Shown piece after piece: positions 57,042 to 64,000 of a DNA stretch of 64,000 bases (position 1 is the first letter of the stretch; every line of letters starts with the position of its first letter). This stretch comes from Aeromonas eucrenophila (GTDB lineage: Bacteria; Pseudomonadota; Gammaproteobacteria; Enterobacterales; Aeromonadaceae), in the NCBI RefSeq assembly GCF_000819865.1, contig NZ_CDDF01000001.1, forward strand, positions 318,036 to 382,035, written 5' to 3'. A program made the position numbers and the translations under genes. The notes below the pieces were generated by a model. The model did not search any database. It saw only the letters and a program-made list of their open reading frames with translations, and had not been told where the DNA came from.

Positions 57042-58352
57042 TCATTCCACCTCCAGCACCATGGCCACACCCAACCCGCCCGCCGCACAGGCGGTGTTGA
57101 GCCCGAGGCCCCCGCCGCGACGACGCAGCTCGTGCAGGGTCTGGGTGATCATGCGGGCACCGGTGGCGGCAAAGGGATGGCCATAGGCCAGGGAGCCGCC
57201 GAGCACGTTGAATTTATCCATGTCCACCTCGCCGATGGCACTGTCACGGCCCAGCTTGTCGCGAGCAAACTCATGGCTTGCAAACATCTTGAGGTTGGCC
57301 AGAGTCTGGGCGGCGAAGGCTTCGTGCATGTCGATCAGGGTCAAGTCGGCCAGCGTGATGCCGGCGCGGTCCAGCGCCAACGGGGTGGCGTAGGAGGGGC
57401 CCATCAGCATGTCCTGCCACACATCTATGGCGGAGAAGGCGAAGCTGCGAATGTAGCCGAGGGGTTCTAGCCCCAGCTCCTTGGCCCGGCCTTCGCGCAT
57501 CAGCAGCACGGCGGCGGCGCCGTCGGTGAGCGGGGTGGCGTTGGCGGCGGTGACGGAGCCGTGCAGCCGGTCAAACACCGGCTTGAGCTTGGCGTAGCTC
57601 GCGAGATCTGAGCTCTCGCGAATGTTGTTGTCCCGCTCGAGCGGTGACTTGTAGGGGGGCACGTGGGCGGTGAAGACCTCGGCATTGAGTTTGCCATCTG
57701 CCCAGGCCTGGGCCGCCAGGCTGTGGGAGCGGTGGGCCAGGGCGTCTTGCGCCTCCCGGCTGATGCCGTGGCTCTTGGCCATCTGCTCGGCGGTCTGCCC
57801 CATGGAGAGGCCGGTGGAGTACTCGGCCACCGCCGGCGGCACCGGCATCAAGTCTTTCAAGCGCAGGCGGCGCAGTATATTGAAGCGCTGCTGGAGATTG
57901 CGGGCCTTGTTCAAATCCACCAGGGCACGGGCCAGGGACTTGCTGACCCCGATGGGCAGCACAGAGGAGGAATCCGCGCCGCCGGCGATGGCGATGTCGA
58001 CCGTGCCGGCCATGATGGACTCGGTGACGTTGGCCACCGCCTGGAAACTGGTGGCGCAGGCGCGGGACACGCTATAGGCGTCTGTGCTGACACTCATGCC
58101 GGTGCCGAGCACTATCTCGCGGGCGATGTTGGGCGCCTCCGGCATCTGCACCACCTGGCCGAACACCAGCTGATCGATGAGCTTGGGATCGAGATCCGTG
58201 CGGGCGAGCAGTTCGCTCACCACCAGTTTGCCGAGATCCACCGCGGGCACGCCATGAAAGGCGGTGGCCTGCTTGGCAAAGGGGGTGCGCAGACCCGCCA
58301 CGACGGCAATCCGTTCGCCCTGGCGCGTCGTCAGTTTCAATGGCTGTTTCAT
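57042..58352 (-). CDS. fadI: Acetyl-CoA C-acyltransferase (thiolase) FadI
   Basis: Beta subunit of the same complex, 3-ketoacyl-CoA thiolase, 436 residues, the E. coli length. The acylated Cys99 is in [10 protein letters not shown], the His in [13 protein letters not shown] near 390 and the second Cys in [10 protein letters not shown] near 422. AAGGAG lies 6 bases before the ATG at 58352. Co-transcribed with fadJ; a FadR-like operator sits about 36 bases upstream of the start. Confidence 0.96.
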   Translation of the reverse strand: MKQPLKLTTRQGERIAVVAGLRTPFAKQATAFHGVPAVDLGKLVVSELLARTDLDPKLIDQLVFGQVVQMPEAPNIAREIVLGTGMSVSTDAYSVSRACATSFQAVANVTESIMAGTVDIAIAGGADSSSVLPIGVSKSLARALVDLNKARNLQQRFNILRRLRLKDLMPVPPAVAEYSTGLSMGQTAEQMAKSHGISREAQDALAHRSHSLAAQAWADGKLNAEVFTAHVPPYKSPLERDNNIRESSDLASYAKLKPVFDRLHGSVTAANATPLTDGAAAVLLMREGRAKELGLEPLGYIRSFAFSAIDVWQDMLMGPSYATPLALDRAGITLADLTLIDMHEAFAAQTLANLKMFASHEFARDKLGRDSAIGEVDMDKFNVLGGSLAYGHPFAATGARMITQTLHELRRRGGGLGLNTACAAGGLGVAMVLEVE

Positions 58353-58387
58353 CCTGGCTCCTTGGTTCAACGAGAAGGTTAAAAGGG

Positions 58388-58405
58388 AAGAGGTCTGACC
58401 TCATT
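58388..58405. promoter_or_regulatory. FadR-like operator
   Basis: AAGAGGTCTGACCTCATT; the core GAGGTC-T-GACCTC is a perfect inverted repeat and keeps the GGTC-N-GACC centre of FadR sites. It lies upstream of fadI and also 143 bases before the divergent moxR. Confidence 0.7.
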
Positions 58406-58547
58406 GCGCCACATCTTAACAATCCACTCACAACTTTCATACGGCTGATTGAAACTAAATTGTCACCATCTTGGCCCCTCGCCTCGCCCTCTTGGGGGAT
58501 CTGGGGTATAAAAAGAGCAACTTCTATTAAAACAACGGGTTCATTCC

Positions 58548-59498
58548 ATGGCAGCGGCCGGATTCAGAGCGCTTAGGGACTATCTTGGCAGTCAGGTTCT
58601 GGGACAGGGCCCCCTCATCGAGGGGCTCTTGATCGCCTTGCTATGTGAAGGACATGTGTTGATCGAGGGGGCGCCGGGTCTGGCCAAGACCCGGGCAGTC
58701 AAGGCGCTGGCCGGCGTGGTGGAGGGGCGCTTTGCCCGCATCCAGTTCACCCCGGACCTGTTGCCCGCCGATCTCACCGGCAGCGAGGTGTTTCACCCGC
58801 AAGATGCGAGCTTCGTGTTTCAGCCCGGCCCCCTGTTCAACCACCTGGTGCTGGCGGACGAGATCAACCGGGCCCCGGCCAAGGTGCAATCTGCCCTGCT
58901 GGAAGCCATGGCCGAGCACCAGATCACCGTCGGCAAGAAGAGCTGGCGTTTGCCGCCGCTCTTCATGGTGGCCGCGACCCAAAACCCCATAGAGCAGGAA
59001 GGCACCTACCCCCTGCCGGAGGCCCAGCTCGATCGCTTCCTGCTCAAGCTGATGGTGGATTACCCCAGCCCCGCCATGGAGCTCGCCATCTTGCAGCTCA
59101 ACGCCCGCGGCGAGCAGCTGCAACCACCGTCGATGACCCTGAGCCAGGACGCGCTGCTGGCGGCGAGAAACGAGGTACTGGCCGTGCAGATGCAGGCGCG
59201 CCTCGAGCACTATCTAGTGCAGCTAGTCTGCGCCACCCGCCCCGGCAGCGGGCTCTGTCCCGAGCTCGAACCCCTGATCGCGGTCGGTGCCAGCCCCAGG
59301 GCCAGCATAGGCCTGGCGCGCGCCGCCCGGGCCCGGGCCTGGCTCGCGGGACGGGACTTCGTGCTGCCGGAGGATATCCAGCAGCTGGCCCCCGCCGTGC
59401 TGCGCCATCGCCTCATTCCCAGCTATCAGGCCCTGGCCGACAACCTCGATAACGAGGCGCTGATCTCACTGCTGCTGGACATGATCCCATGCCCATGA
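58548..59498 (+). CDS. MoxR-family AAA+ ATPase
   Basis: A 316-residue AAA+ chaperone-like ATPase. Walker A GAPGLAKT is at 41-48, Walker B LVLADEINRAPAK near 104, sensor 1 ATQNPIEQEGTYPLPEAQLDR near 142. In Bat/CoxD-type operons MoxR is thought to remodel or load cofactors onto partner proteins together with von Willebrand A proteins, which follow here. The 3' end (NEALISLLLDMIPCP) is repeated in degenerate form 113 bases downstream. Confidence 0.93.
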   Translation: MAAAGFRALRDYLGSQVLGQGPLIEGLLIALLCEGHVLIEGAPGLAKTRAVKALAGVVEGRFARIQFTPDLLPADLTGSEVFHPQDASFVFQPGPLFNHLVLADEINRAPAKVQSALLEAMAEHQITVGKKSWRLPPLFMVAATQNPIEQEGTYPLPEAQLDRFLLKLMVDYPSPAMELAILQLNARGEQLQPPSMTLSQDALLAARNEVLAVQMQARLEHYLVQLVCATRPGSGLCPELEPLIAVGASPRASIGLARAARARAWLAGRDFVLPEDIQQLAPAVLRHRLIPSYQALADNLDNEALISLLLDMIPCP

Positions 59499-59611
59499 TC
59501 CTCTGCCGGCCTGAGTCATCTCCTTCTTTCTGCCCCAGCGCTCAAACACGGGTGATACATCCTGCCGACGAGGCATGTATCACGCTGCTGGATACCTTAC
59601 CTTGCCCCTGA
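59495..59611 (+). CDS. Mini-ORF after moxR carrying a copy of the moxR C-terminus
   Basis: A 38-codon frame. Its ATG overlaps the moxR stop (ATGA). It begins MILCRPESSPSFCPS and ends DEACITLLDTLPCP-stop, compared with NEALISLLLDMIPCP-stop in moxR. The TGA overlaps an in-frame CTG (CTGA) of the DUF58 gene, the position that corresponds to the ATG in the parent junction. It is best explained as a duplicated moxR/DUF58 junction; a function for the peptide is not implied. Confidence 0.45.
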   Translation: MILCRPESSPSFCPSAQTRVIHPADEACITLLDTLPCP

Positions 59612-60498
59612 CGCAACACGAGGATCCTCGCGCTCATCCCGACATCGCCTTGCCGCTGACCCGGCTGCTGGCCATCCGGCTCTGGGCGAGACAAGGGCTC
59701 AGGACGCGGGTGCATCAGGCGAGGCAGGGACGGATAGGTCGGATGCCGGGCTTGAGCTTTCGCGAGCTGCGGGCCTATCAGGCCGGGGATGAGGTGCGCC
59801 ACATCGACTGGCGGGTGACAGCCCGGCTCGGCCGCCCCTACACCCGACTCTACGGCGAAGAGCAGGAGCAGGCCCACTGGCTGCTGCTCGACCTCTCCCC
59901 CGCCATGTATTTTGGCTCCGGGCCTCAGCTCAAGGCCCGCCTCGGCTGCGAGCTGGCCGCCGCCCTGCTCTGGCAGGGAGAAAAGCAGGCCAATACCCTG
60001 GTCTACCATGGGATGGCCCCCAAAATAACGCACCAGCGCGGCTCCCTGGTGCCCTTGCTGCAGACCCTCTGCCAGCAGTACGAAGCCGGGCTGGCGCGCA
60101 CGCCACTGCCCTCATCCCTGGCCCAGACCCTGACACACCTGAGGCTGCCCCAGGGCGCCAGGTTGACCCTCATCGGCGATCACAACCCCTGTGACGAGGC
60201 CCTCGCCGAGCAGTTGCAACTGCTCGGCCACCGCCACGACATTCACTACTGGCAAATTCGCGATCCCCTGGAGGCGAGCCTGCCCACACAGGGGCGACTG
60301 GCGGTGCAAGCGGGCAAGCGCAGCGGCTGGCTCGACGCGGGGCTGTCCGCCTTTCGCCAGCGCTATCGGCAGGCGGCCGAGCAGCAGGCCGAGCGCAGCC
60401 AGCAGCAACTGTTGCCGCTGGTGCAGCGCTTGTATCGGCTCGACAACGGCCTGAGTCTGCAACGCCAATGGCAGGAGGGTGGATGCCGTCTGCTCTGA
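59575..60498 (+). CDS. DUF58 domain protein
   Basis: Soluble protein of up to 307 residues with the DUF58 signature GLSFRELRAYQAGDEVRHIDWRVTARLGRPYTRLYGEE near 57 (cited here as GLSFRELRAYQAGDEVRHID and WRVTARLGRPYTRLYGEE). It is usually the second gene of MoxR operons. The start is uncertain: the ATG at 59575 overlaps the duplicated moxR end; homology begins only near DPRAHPDIALP (codon 18), and a CTG or TTG start near 59602-59608 would fit the junction. Coupled downstream to the DUF4381 gene. Confidence 0.88.
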   Translation: MYHAAGYLTLPLTQHEDPRAHPDIALPLTRLLAIRLWARQGLRTRVHQARQGRIGRMPGLSFRELRAYQAGDEVRHIDWRVTARLGRPYTRLYGEEQEQAHWLLLDLSPAMYFGSGPQLKARLGCELAAALLWQGEKQANTLVYHGMAPKITHQRGSLVPLLQTLCQQYEAGLARTPLPSSLAQTLTHLRLPQGARLTLIGDHNPCDEALAEQLQLLGHRHDIHYWQIRDPLEASLPTQGRLAVQAGKRSGWLDAGLSAFRQRYRQAAEQQAERSQQQLLPLVQRLYRLDNGLSLQRQWQEGGCRLL

Positions 60499-61049
60499 GC
60501 GCCCCCTCTGCCGCGACCCTCACAACGGATCAGGCACCGCTGGATCAGGGGCGATTGCACGAGATCCAGGCCCAGTTGCGCGACATCCACCCTGGGCCTG
60601 AGCTCGCCAGTGTTGCCGATCCTCGCCTGCTGGCCTGGGGTTGGCTTCTGATCACGGTGCTCGCCCTTTTGCTGATCGCTACCCTGGCGCTGACCCTGTG
60701 GCGCCAGCGGCGCTGGGCACGTCAAATAGACTGGCAAGACGCAGATCTGGTGCCCAGGCTGCAAGCCACGCTGCGCCAGGCGGCGCTGGCCCGCTGGCCC
60801 GAGGCGCGCACCCTGCAAGGAGAGGCCTGGCTCATTTGGCTCGATAAAAAAGGGGGCAGCCGCTTTGCGGATCTGACAGAGCATTGGGCCGGCTGGCTCT
60901 ATGATCAGCAACAGCCTGATGCCCGACAGCGGGCCTTGCTGCGCCGCGCCTACCTGCGCTGGGGGCGTCGCTGCGTCAGCTCGCCACGGATACTGCCGCA
61001 GGGTCAGGGGCGACGAGCCTCCGGCCAGGGCCGAAGAGGCGCCTCATGA
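60483..61049 (+). CDS. DUF4381 domain membrane protein
   Basis: A 188-residue protein with one transmembrane helix near 55-75 (LLITVLALLLIATLALTLW), preceded by LHEIQAQLRDIHPGPE, the DUF4381 pattern of Bat operons. The cytoplasmic tail is basic. The ATG at 60483 lies within the end of the DUF58 gene with GGAGG upstream, so the two overlap by 16 bases. It ends in ATGA with batA. Confidence 0.85.
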   Translation: MPSALSAPSAATLTTDQAPLDQGRLHEIQAQLRDIHPGPELASVADPRLLAWGWLLITVLALLLIATLALTLWRQRRWARQIDWQDADLVPRLQATLRQAALARWPEARTLQGEAWLIWLDKKGGSRFADLTEHWAGWLYDQQQPDARQRALLRRAYLRWGRRCVSSPRILPQGQGRRASGQGRRGAS

Positions 61050-62044
61050 TCCTCGCCTGGCCCTGGTTTGCCCTCGCCCTGGTGCTGCCGCTGCTGGTGC
61101 GCTTCGGCCTGCCCCCTCTCTCAGGCAACCGGCACGGCCGCACCCGGCTAGTCCACGGCGGCTTTCCCCTGCTGCTCCCCCAAGCCGGCCAGCCACTCTG
61201 GCGCATGACCCTGTGCTGGTGCGCCCTGGTGCTGGCCCTGTGCCGCCCCCAATGGCAGGTGGAGCCCCTCATTCACTACCAGACCAGCCGGGATCTCATC
61301 CTGGCGGTGGATCTCTCCGACAGCATGCGCACCCAGGACATGCTGGACGAGGGGGAGCAGCGGGACCGGCTCGGCGCCGTGCGCCAGCAACTCAAGGCCC
61401 TGATAAGCACCCGTCCCGGCGATCGCATCGCCCTGATCGTCTTCGCCGATCACGCCTACCTGCTCTCCCCCCTGACCCAGGAGACCAAGGCGCTGCTGAC
61501 CCTGAGCGATGAGCTCGATTTTGATCTGGTGGGGCGCACCACGGCCCTCGGCGAAGCCATACTGCTGGCGCGCCAGCATGCCGATCCCGCCAGACCCACC
61601 GCCCTGCTGCTGGTCACCGATGGCCGCAACACCGCGGGCAATGCGGATCCCTTGCGCGAGGCCAAACTGGCCGCCGCCGCGGGGATCCGGATTTACCCCC
61701 TGGGGGTCGGCGCCGATCCCGGCACCTTCGCCCAGCCGCAGGAGAGCGCCGATCCCAGCGCCGAACTGGATGAACCCTTGCTGCAACAGCTGGCGGAACT
61801 CGGTCAGGGCCGCTATTTTCGCGCCCGCAGCCAGGCCGATCTGGAGGCCATCAACCAGGCCCTCGATAGCCTGGAGCCGTTGGCCCGCCCGCAGACCCTC
61901 TATCGTCCCAATCAGGAGCTCTATCCCTGGCCCCTCACGCTGGCTTGGCTCTTGCTGAGCTGGCCGACCCGGCTGAGCGCCCTGGCACCAGCGTGGCCCA
62001 GATGGCGACGCCCCAGCCCTTCAGAGGAGCCGCCCCATGGGTGA
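61046..62044 (+). CDS. von Willebrand A membrane protein (BatA-like)
   Basis: A 332-residue inner-membrane protein: N-terminal hydrophobic segments, a VWA domain with the MIDAS motif DLSDSMRTQDM near 90 and LVTDGRNTAG near 190, and a C-terminal helix (LTLAWLLLSWP). The DxSxS metal site is intact. BatA-type proteins form membrane complexes with BatB and BatD in stress-tolerance operons such as that of Bacteroides. Confidence 0.9.
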   Translation: MILAWPWFALALVLPLLVRFGLPPLSGNRHGRTRLVHGGFPLLLPQAGQPLWRMTLCWCALVLALCRPQWQVEPLIHYQTSRDLILAVDLSDSMRTQDMLDEGEQRDRLGAVRQQLKALISTRPGDRIALIVFADHAYLLSPLTQETKALLTLSDELDFDLVGRTTALGEAILLARQHADPARPTALLLVTDGRNTAGNADPLREAKLAAAAGIRIYPLGVGADPGTFAQPQESADPSAELDEPLLQQLAELGQGRYFRARSQADLEAINQALDSLEPLARPQTLYRPNQELYPWPLTLAWLLLSWPTRLSALAPAWPRWRRPSPSEEPPHG

Positions 62045-62053
62045 GTGCCGGGA

Positions 62054-63601
62054 ATGTCCATCATGGAGTTGATGCTGCTGCGCCCGCTCTGGCTGCTGGC
62101 CCTGCTGCCCTGGCTGTGGCAGGGATGGCGCCGTCGTCGCCAGCCCACCCTGCTCGCCCCCGCCATGCAGGCCTATCTGCTGCCGGGCCAGGATCGTGGT
62201 TTCCCCTGGCTCTGGCTCGCTTGCCTGCCCCTGATCTTGGCCTTGAGCGGCCCGGCCCTGCGCCAGCAGAGCCAGTCCATCGAGAGCCCCGCCCTCGACA
62301 TCTGGCTGCTGGATCTCTCCGATTCCATGCGAGCCGAGGATCTGCCGCCGGATCGGGCGACCCGGGTGCGGCTGCTGCTGCAAGACATGCTGGACGAATC
62401 CTCGAGCACGGGGGCGAGCGAGGATCGACACCCCATCGCCCTCATCCTGTTCGCCGACGATGCCTATCTCGCCATGCCCCCCAGCCGGGATCATCAGGCC
62501 ATCTCGCTGCTGCTGCCAGACTTGCGCCCGGCCATCATGCCGCAGCTGACCTCCCGCAGAGGCAGTGCCCCCGAACGCGCCGTCGTGCTGGCCCTTGCGC
62601 AGATCCCCGCTGGCCAGAGCGCGCGGCTGCTGCTCGTCACCGACGGACTCTCGGCGGCTCAAATCGAGCGTATCGCCGAGCTGTGGCCCTGCCAGGGCAC
62701 GCTGTTCTGCCAACAATCCACCAGACCTCGCCTCGATATTCTGCTGGCCAATGGGGGCAAGGCCACCGAACTGGCCCCCTCGCCCACCGCCAGCCAGGGG
62801 CTCGGCAGCGCCCTTGGACGCAGGCTGCCGGCGCCCGATGGGGCAACCATGGCACAACTCGCGACCGATCTGGGAGGGCGTCTGCAGTGGCTGCAGGCCG
62901 GGATCCCACGGTTTGCCCCCCTGCCCACCAGCCAGACGCTGACCACAGATCAATCCCGGGATCTCGGCCCGTGGCTGCTGCTCCCCTTGCTGCCGCTGGC
63001 GCTGCTGGCCCGCATCGGGGCGCACTGGCTGCTCTTGCTCGGCCTGGGAATGGGCCTGCTCGACTCGCCGCCGCTGCAGGCAAGCGCGCCCCTTTCCGAT
63101 CCTTTACTACAGGAGCAACAGGCCCGGCAGGACTACCGGCAGGGGCACTATCAAGCGGCCGCCCGCGGCTTTCAGGACCCCGTCTGGCAGGGCAATGCCT
63201 GGTACAGGGCCGGCGACTACGCCCGGGCCGCCTCGGCCTATGCCCGCGTCAACAGCGCCACCGCCCACTACAACAGAGGCAACGCGCTGGTCCGGCTCGG
63301 GCAGCCAGGCGCCGCCGAGCAGGCTTATCTCGCCGCCCTTACCCTCGAACCCGGCCATCAGGATGCCCTCTTCAATCTGGCCCTGCTGCGCACACCGCCG
63401 CAAAGCGCCTCACAGGAACCCAAACCCAGCGAGACCCCCAAGCCTTCGGCCACAGAGCCACCCTCTGCAGCACCGGAGCGCCCACAGCCCCCGGCTCCCC
63501 CAGTGCTGCTGCTCGAGCAGCGCCTGCGCAAGGAGGCGCAGCGCCGCGCCCTGGCCAACACAGCTGACTCCTCATTCATCAAGCCCGAGGAGTCCAGGTG
63601 A
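62054..63601 (+). CDS. VWA and TPR membrane protein (BatB/BatC fusion)
   Basis: A 515-residue protein. N-terminal helices (LLRPLWLLALLPWLW), a VWA domain with MIDAS DLSDSMRAEDL near 95, another helix near 315 (LLLPLLPLALLARIG), then TPR-like repeats at about 355-445 (YRQGHYQAAARGF, YRAGDYARAASAYARV, LVRLGQPGAAEQAYLAAL) and a Pro-rich tail. This combines BatB and BatC in one chain. The ATG at 62054 is chosen with GGTGAG upstream; 62063 is also possible. Confidence 0.88.
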   Translation: MSIMELMLLRPLWLLALLPWLWQGWRRRRQPTLLAPAMQAYLLPGQDRGFPWLWLACLPLILALSGPALRQQSQSIESPALDIWLLDLSDSMRAEDLPPDRATRVRLLLQDMLDESSSTGASEDRHPIALILFADDAYLAMPPSRDHQAISLLLPDLRPAIMPQLTSRRGSAPERAVVLALAQIPAGQSARLLLVTDGLSAAQIERIAELWPCQGTLFCQQSTRPRLDILLANGGKATELAPSPTASQGLGSALGRRLPAPDGATMAQLATDLGGRLQWLQAGIPRFAPLPTSQTLTTDQSRDLGPWLLLPLLPLALLARIGAHWLLLLGLGMGLLDSPPLQASAPLSDPLLQEQQARQDYRQGHYQAAARGFQDPVWQGNAWYRAGDYARAASAYARVNSATAHYNRGNALVRLGQPGAAEQAYLAALTLEPGHQDALFNLALLRTPPQSASQEPKPSETPKPSATEPPSAAPERPQPPAPPVLLLEQRLRKEAQRRALANTADSSFIKPEESR

Positions 63602-64000
63602 TCCCCGCCTTGCGCCTGCGTATCGGCGGCCTGGGCCACCGGCTGCTCCTGCTGCTCTGCCTCTCGTTGGCGGGCCAGGCACTGGCCGCGCCGCCACGGG
63701 CCGAGCTGTTGCCGGGGGCGAGCGACGGCGACTGGCTGCTCATCATCGAAGCCGACGGGCAGCTGCGCGGCGATGAGCTCAGCCTCACCCCCCTGCTGCG
63801 CCAGTTCGCTGTGGGTCGGGTGACAATGAGCCGCGTCACCACAGAGGTCCGCAGCCTGACCCGCTGGCAGATCCCGCTGCATCGGGTGGCCAGTGACGCC
63901 AGACAGGTGCCCGCCCTCATGCTCGGCTCCCAATCGACACCGCCCTTGCCGCTACCCAAGCGCACCGAGCCACAGACATCCGCCGGAGCGGCCATTGGGG
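63598..64000 (+). CDS. BatD-like protein, N-terminal part (runs off the window)
   Basis: The GTG at 63598 overlaps the batB stop (GTGA). The first residues form a signal peptide (LLLLLCLSLAGQALAAPP) followed by ELLPGASDGDWLLIIEADGQ, LSLTPLLRQFAVGRVTMSRV and WQIPLHRVASDA. BatD proteins are periplasmic immunoglobulin-like proteins with a C-terminal anchor; only 134 residues are visible. Confidence 0.8.
   Translation, partial: MIPALRLRIGGLGHRLLLLLCLSLAGQALAAPPRAELLPGASDGDWLLIIEADGQLRGDELSLTPLLRQFAVGRVTMSRVTTEVRSLTRWQIPLHRVASDARQVPALMLGSQSTPPLPLPKRTEPQTSAGAAIG

Overview
The window is a typical high-GC gammaproteobacterial chromosome segment, most likely Aeromonas. The evidence for that genus is gene order (ybaN-apt-dnaX-ybaB; fadD/rnd/slp/tsaB/yoaA; fadIJ beside a MoxR operon) and a 46-residue orphan membrane protein of the TIGR02808 type, a family I recall being noted in A. 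hydrophila away from the nap genes. I see no tRNA, rRNA, CRISPR array, IS element or prophage.

Layout. 1-8.4 kb: end of a chemotaxis receptor, rlmI, an acyltransferase gene bracketed by two identical terminators, a GST, a half-size EamA protein, the selenium pair selD-mnmH with gloC, and rplY. 8.6-15.2 kb: LysM-like protein, hrpA, CBS protein, LuxR regulator. 15.2-18 kb: a more AT-rich, loosely packed stretch with a PAP2 phosphatase and a DUF347 membrane protein. 18-24.4 kb: pirin with a divergent LysR regulator, then ybaB, dnaX, apt and ybaN. 24.6-33.8 kb: dusC, a DksA-like protein, rnd, fadD, a hydrolase, slp, tsaB and the helicase yoaA. 34.2-46.7 kb: the histidine operon with its hisL attenuator (hisGDCBHA...FI), split between hisA and hisF by an HD-GYP response regulator and a large hybrid histidine kinase. 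46.9-54.6 kb: an acyl-CoA ligase, a YfcC transporter, two tandem glycine-zipper proteins, an AEC transporter, yaeQ and the TIGR02808 peptide. 54.8-64 kb: fadJ-fadI, with a FadR-like operator in the region shared with a divergent moxR-DUF58-DUF4381-batA-batB-batD operon that runs off the end.

The most unusual thing I see is a recurring structure at gene junctions. After hisD, moxR and yoaA, and less clearly after the HD-GYP gene, a degenerate tandem copy of the gene's own 3' end follows. After hisD, moxR and the HD-GYP gene the added segment is an open mini-ORF of 29-38 codons that starts on the parent's stop codon and ends on, or just before, the next gene's start. After yoaA a 24-codon copy follows in the same register, then a third, decayed copy. 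hisB also carries an in-frame insert of about 20 residues that may be an internal tandem duplication. Together with the duplicated terminator around the acyltransferase and the duplicated glycine-zipper gene, short tandem duplication looks like a repeated route of change in this stretch.
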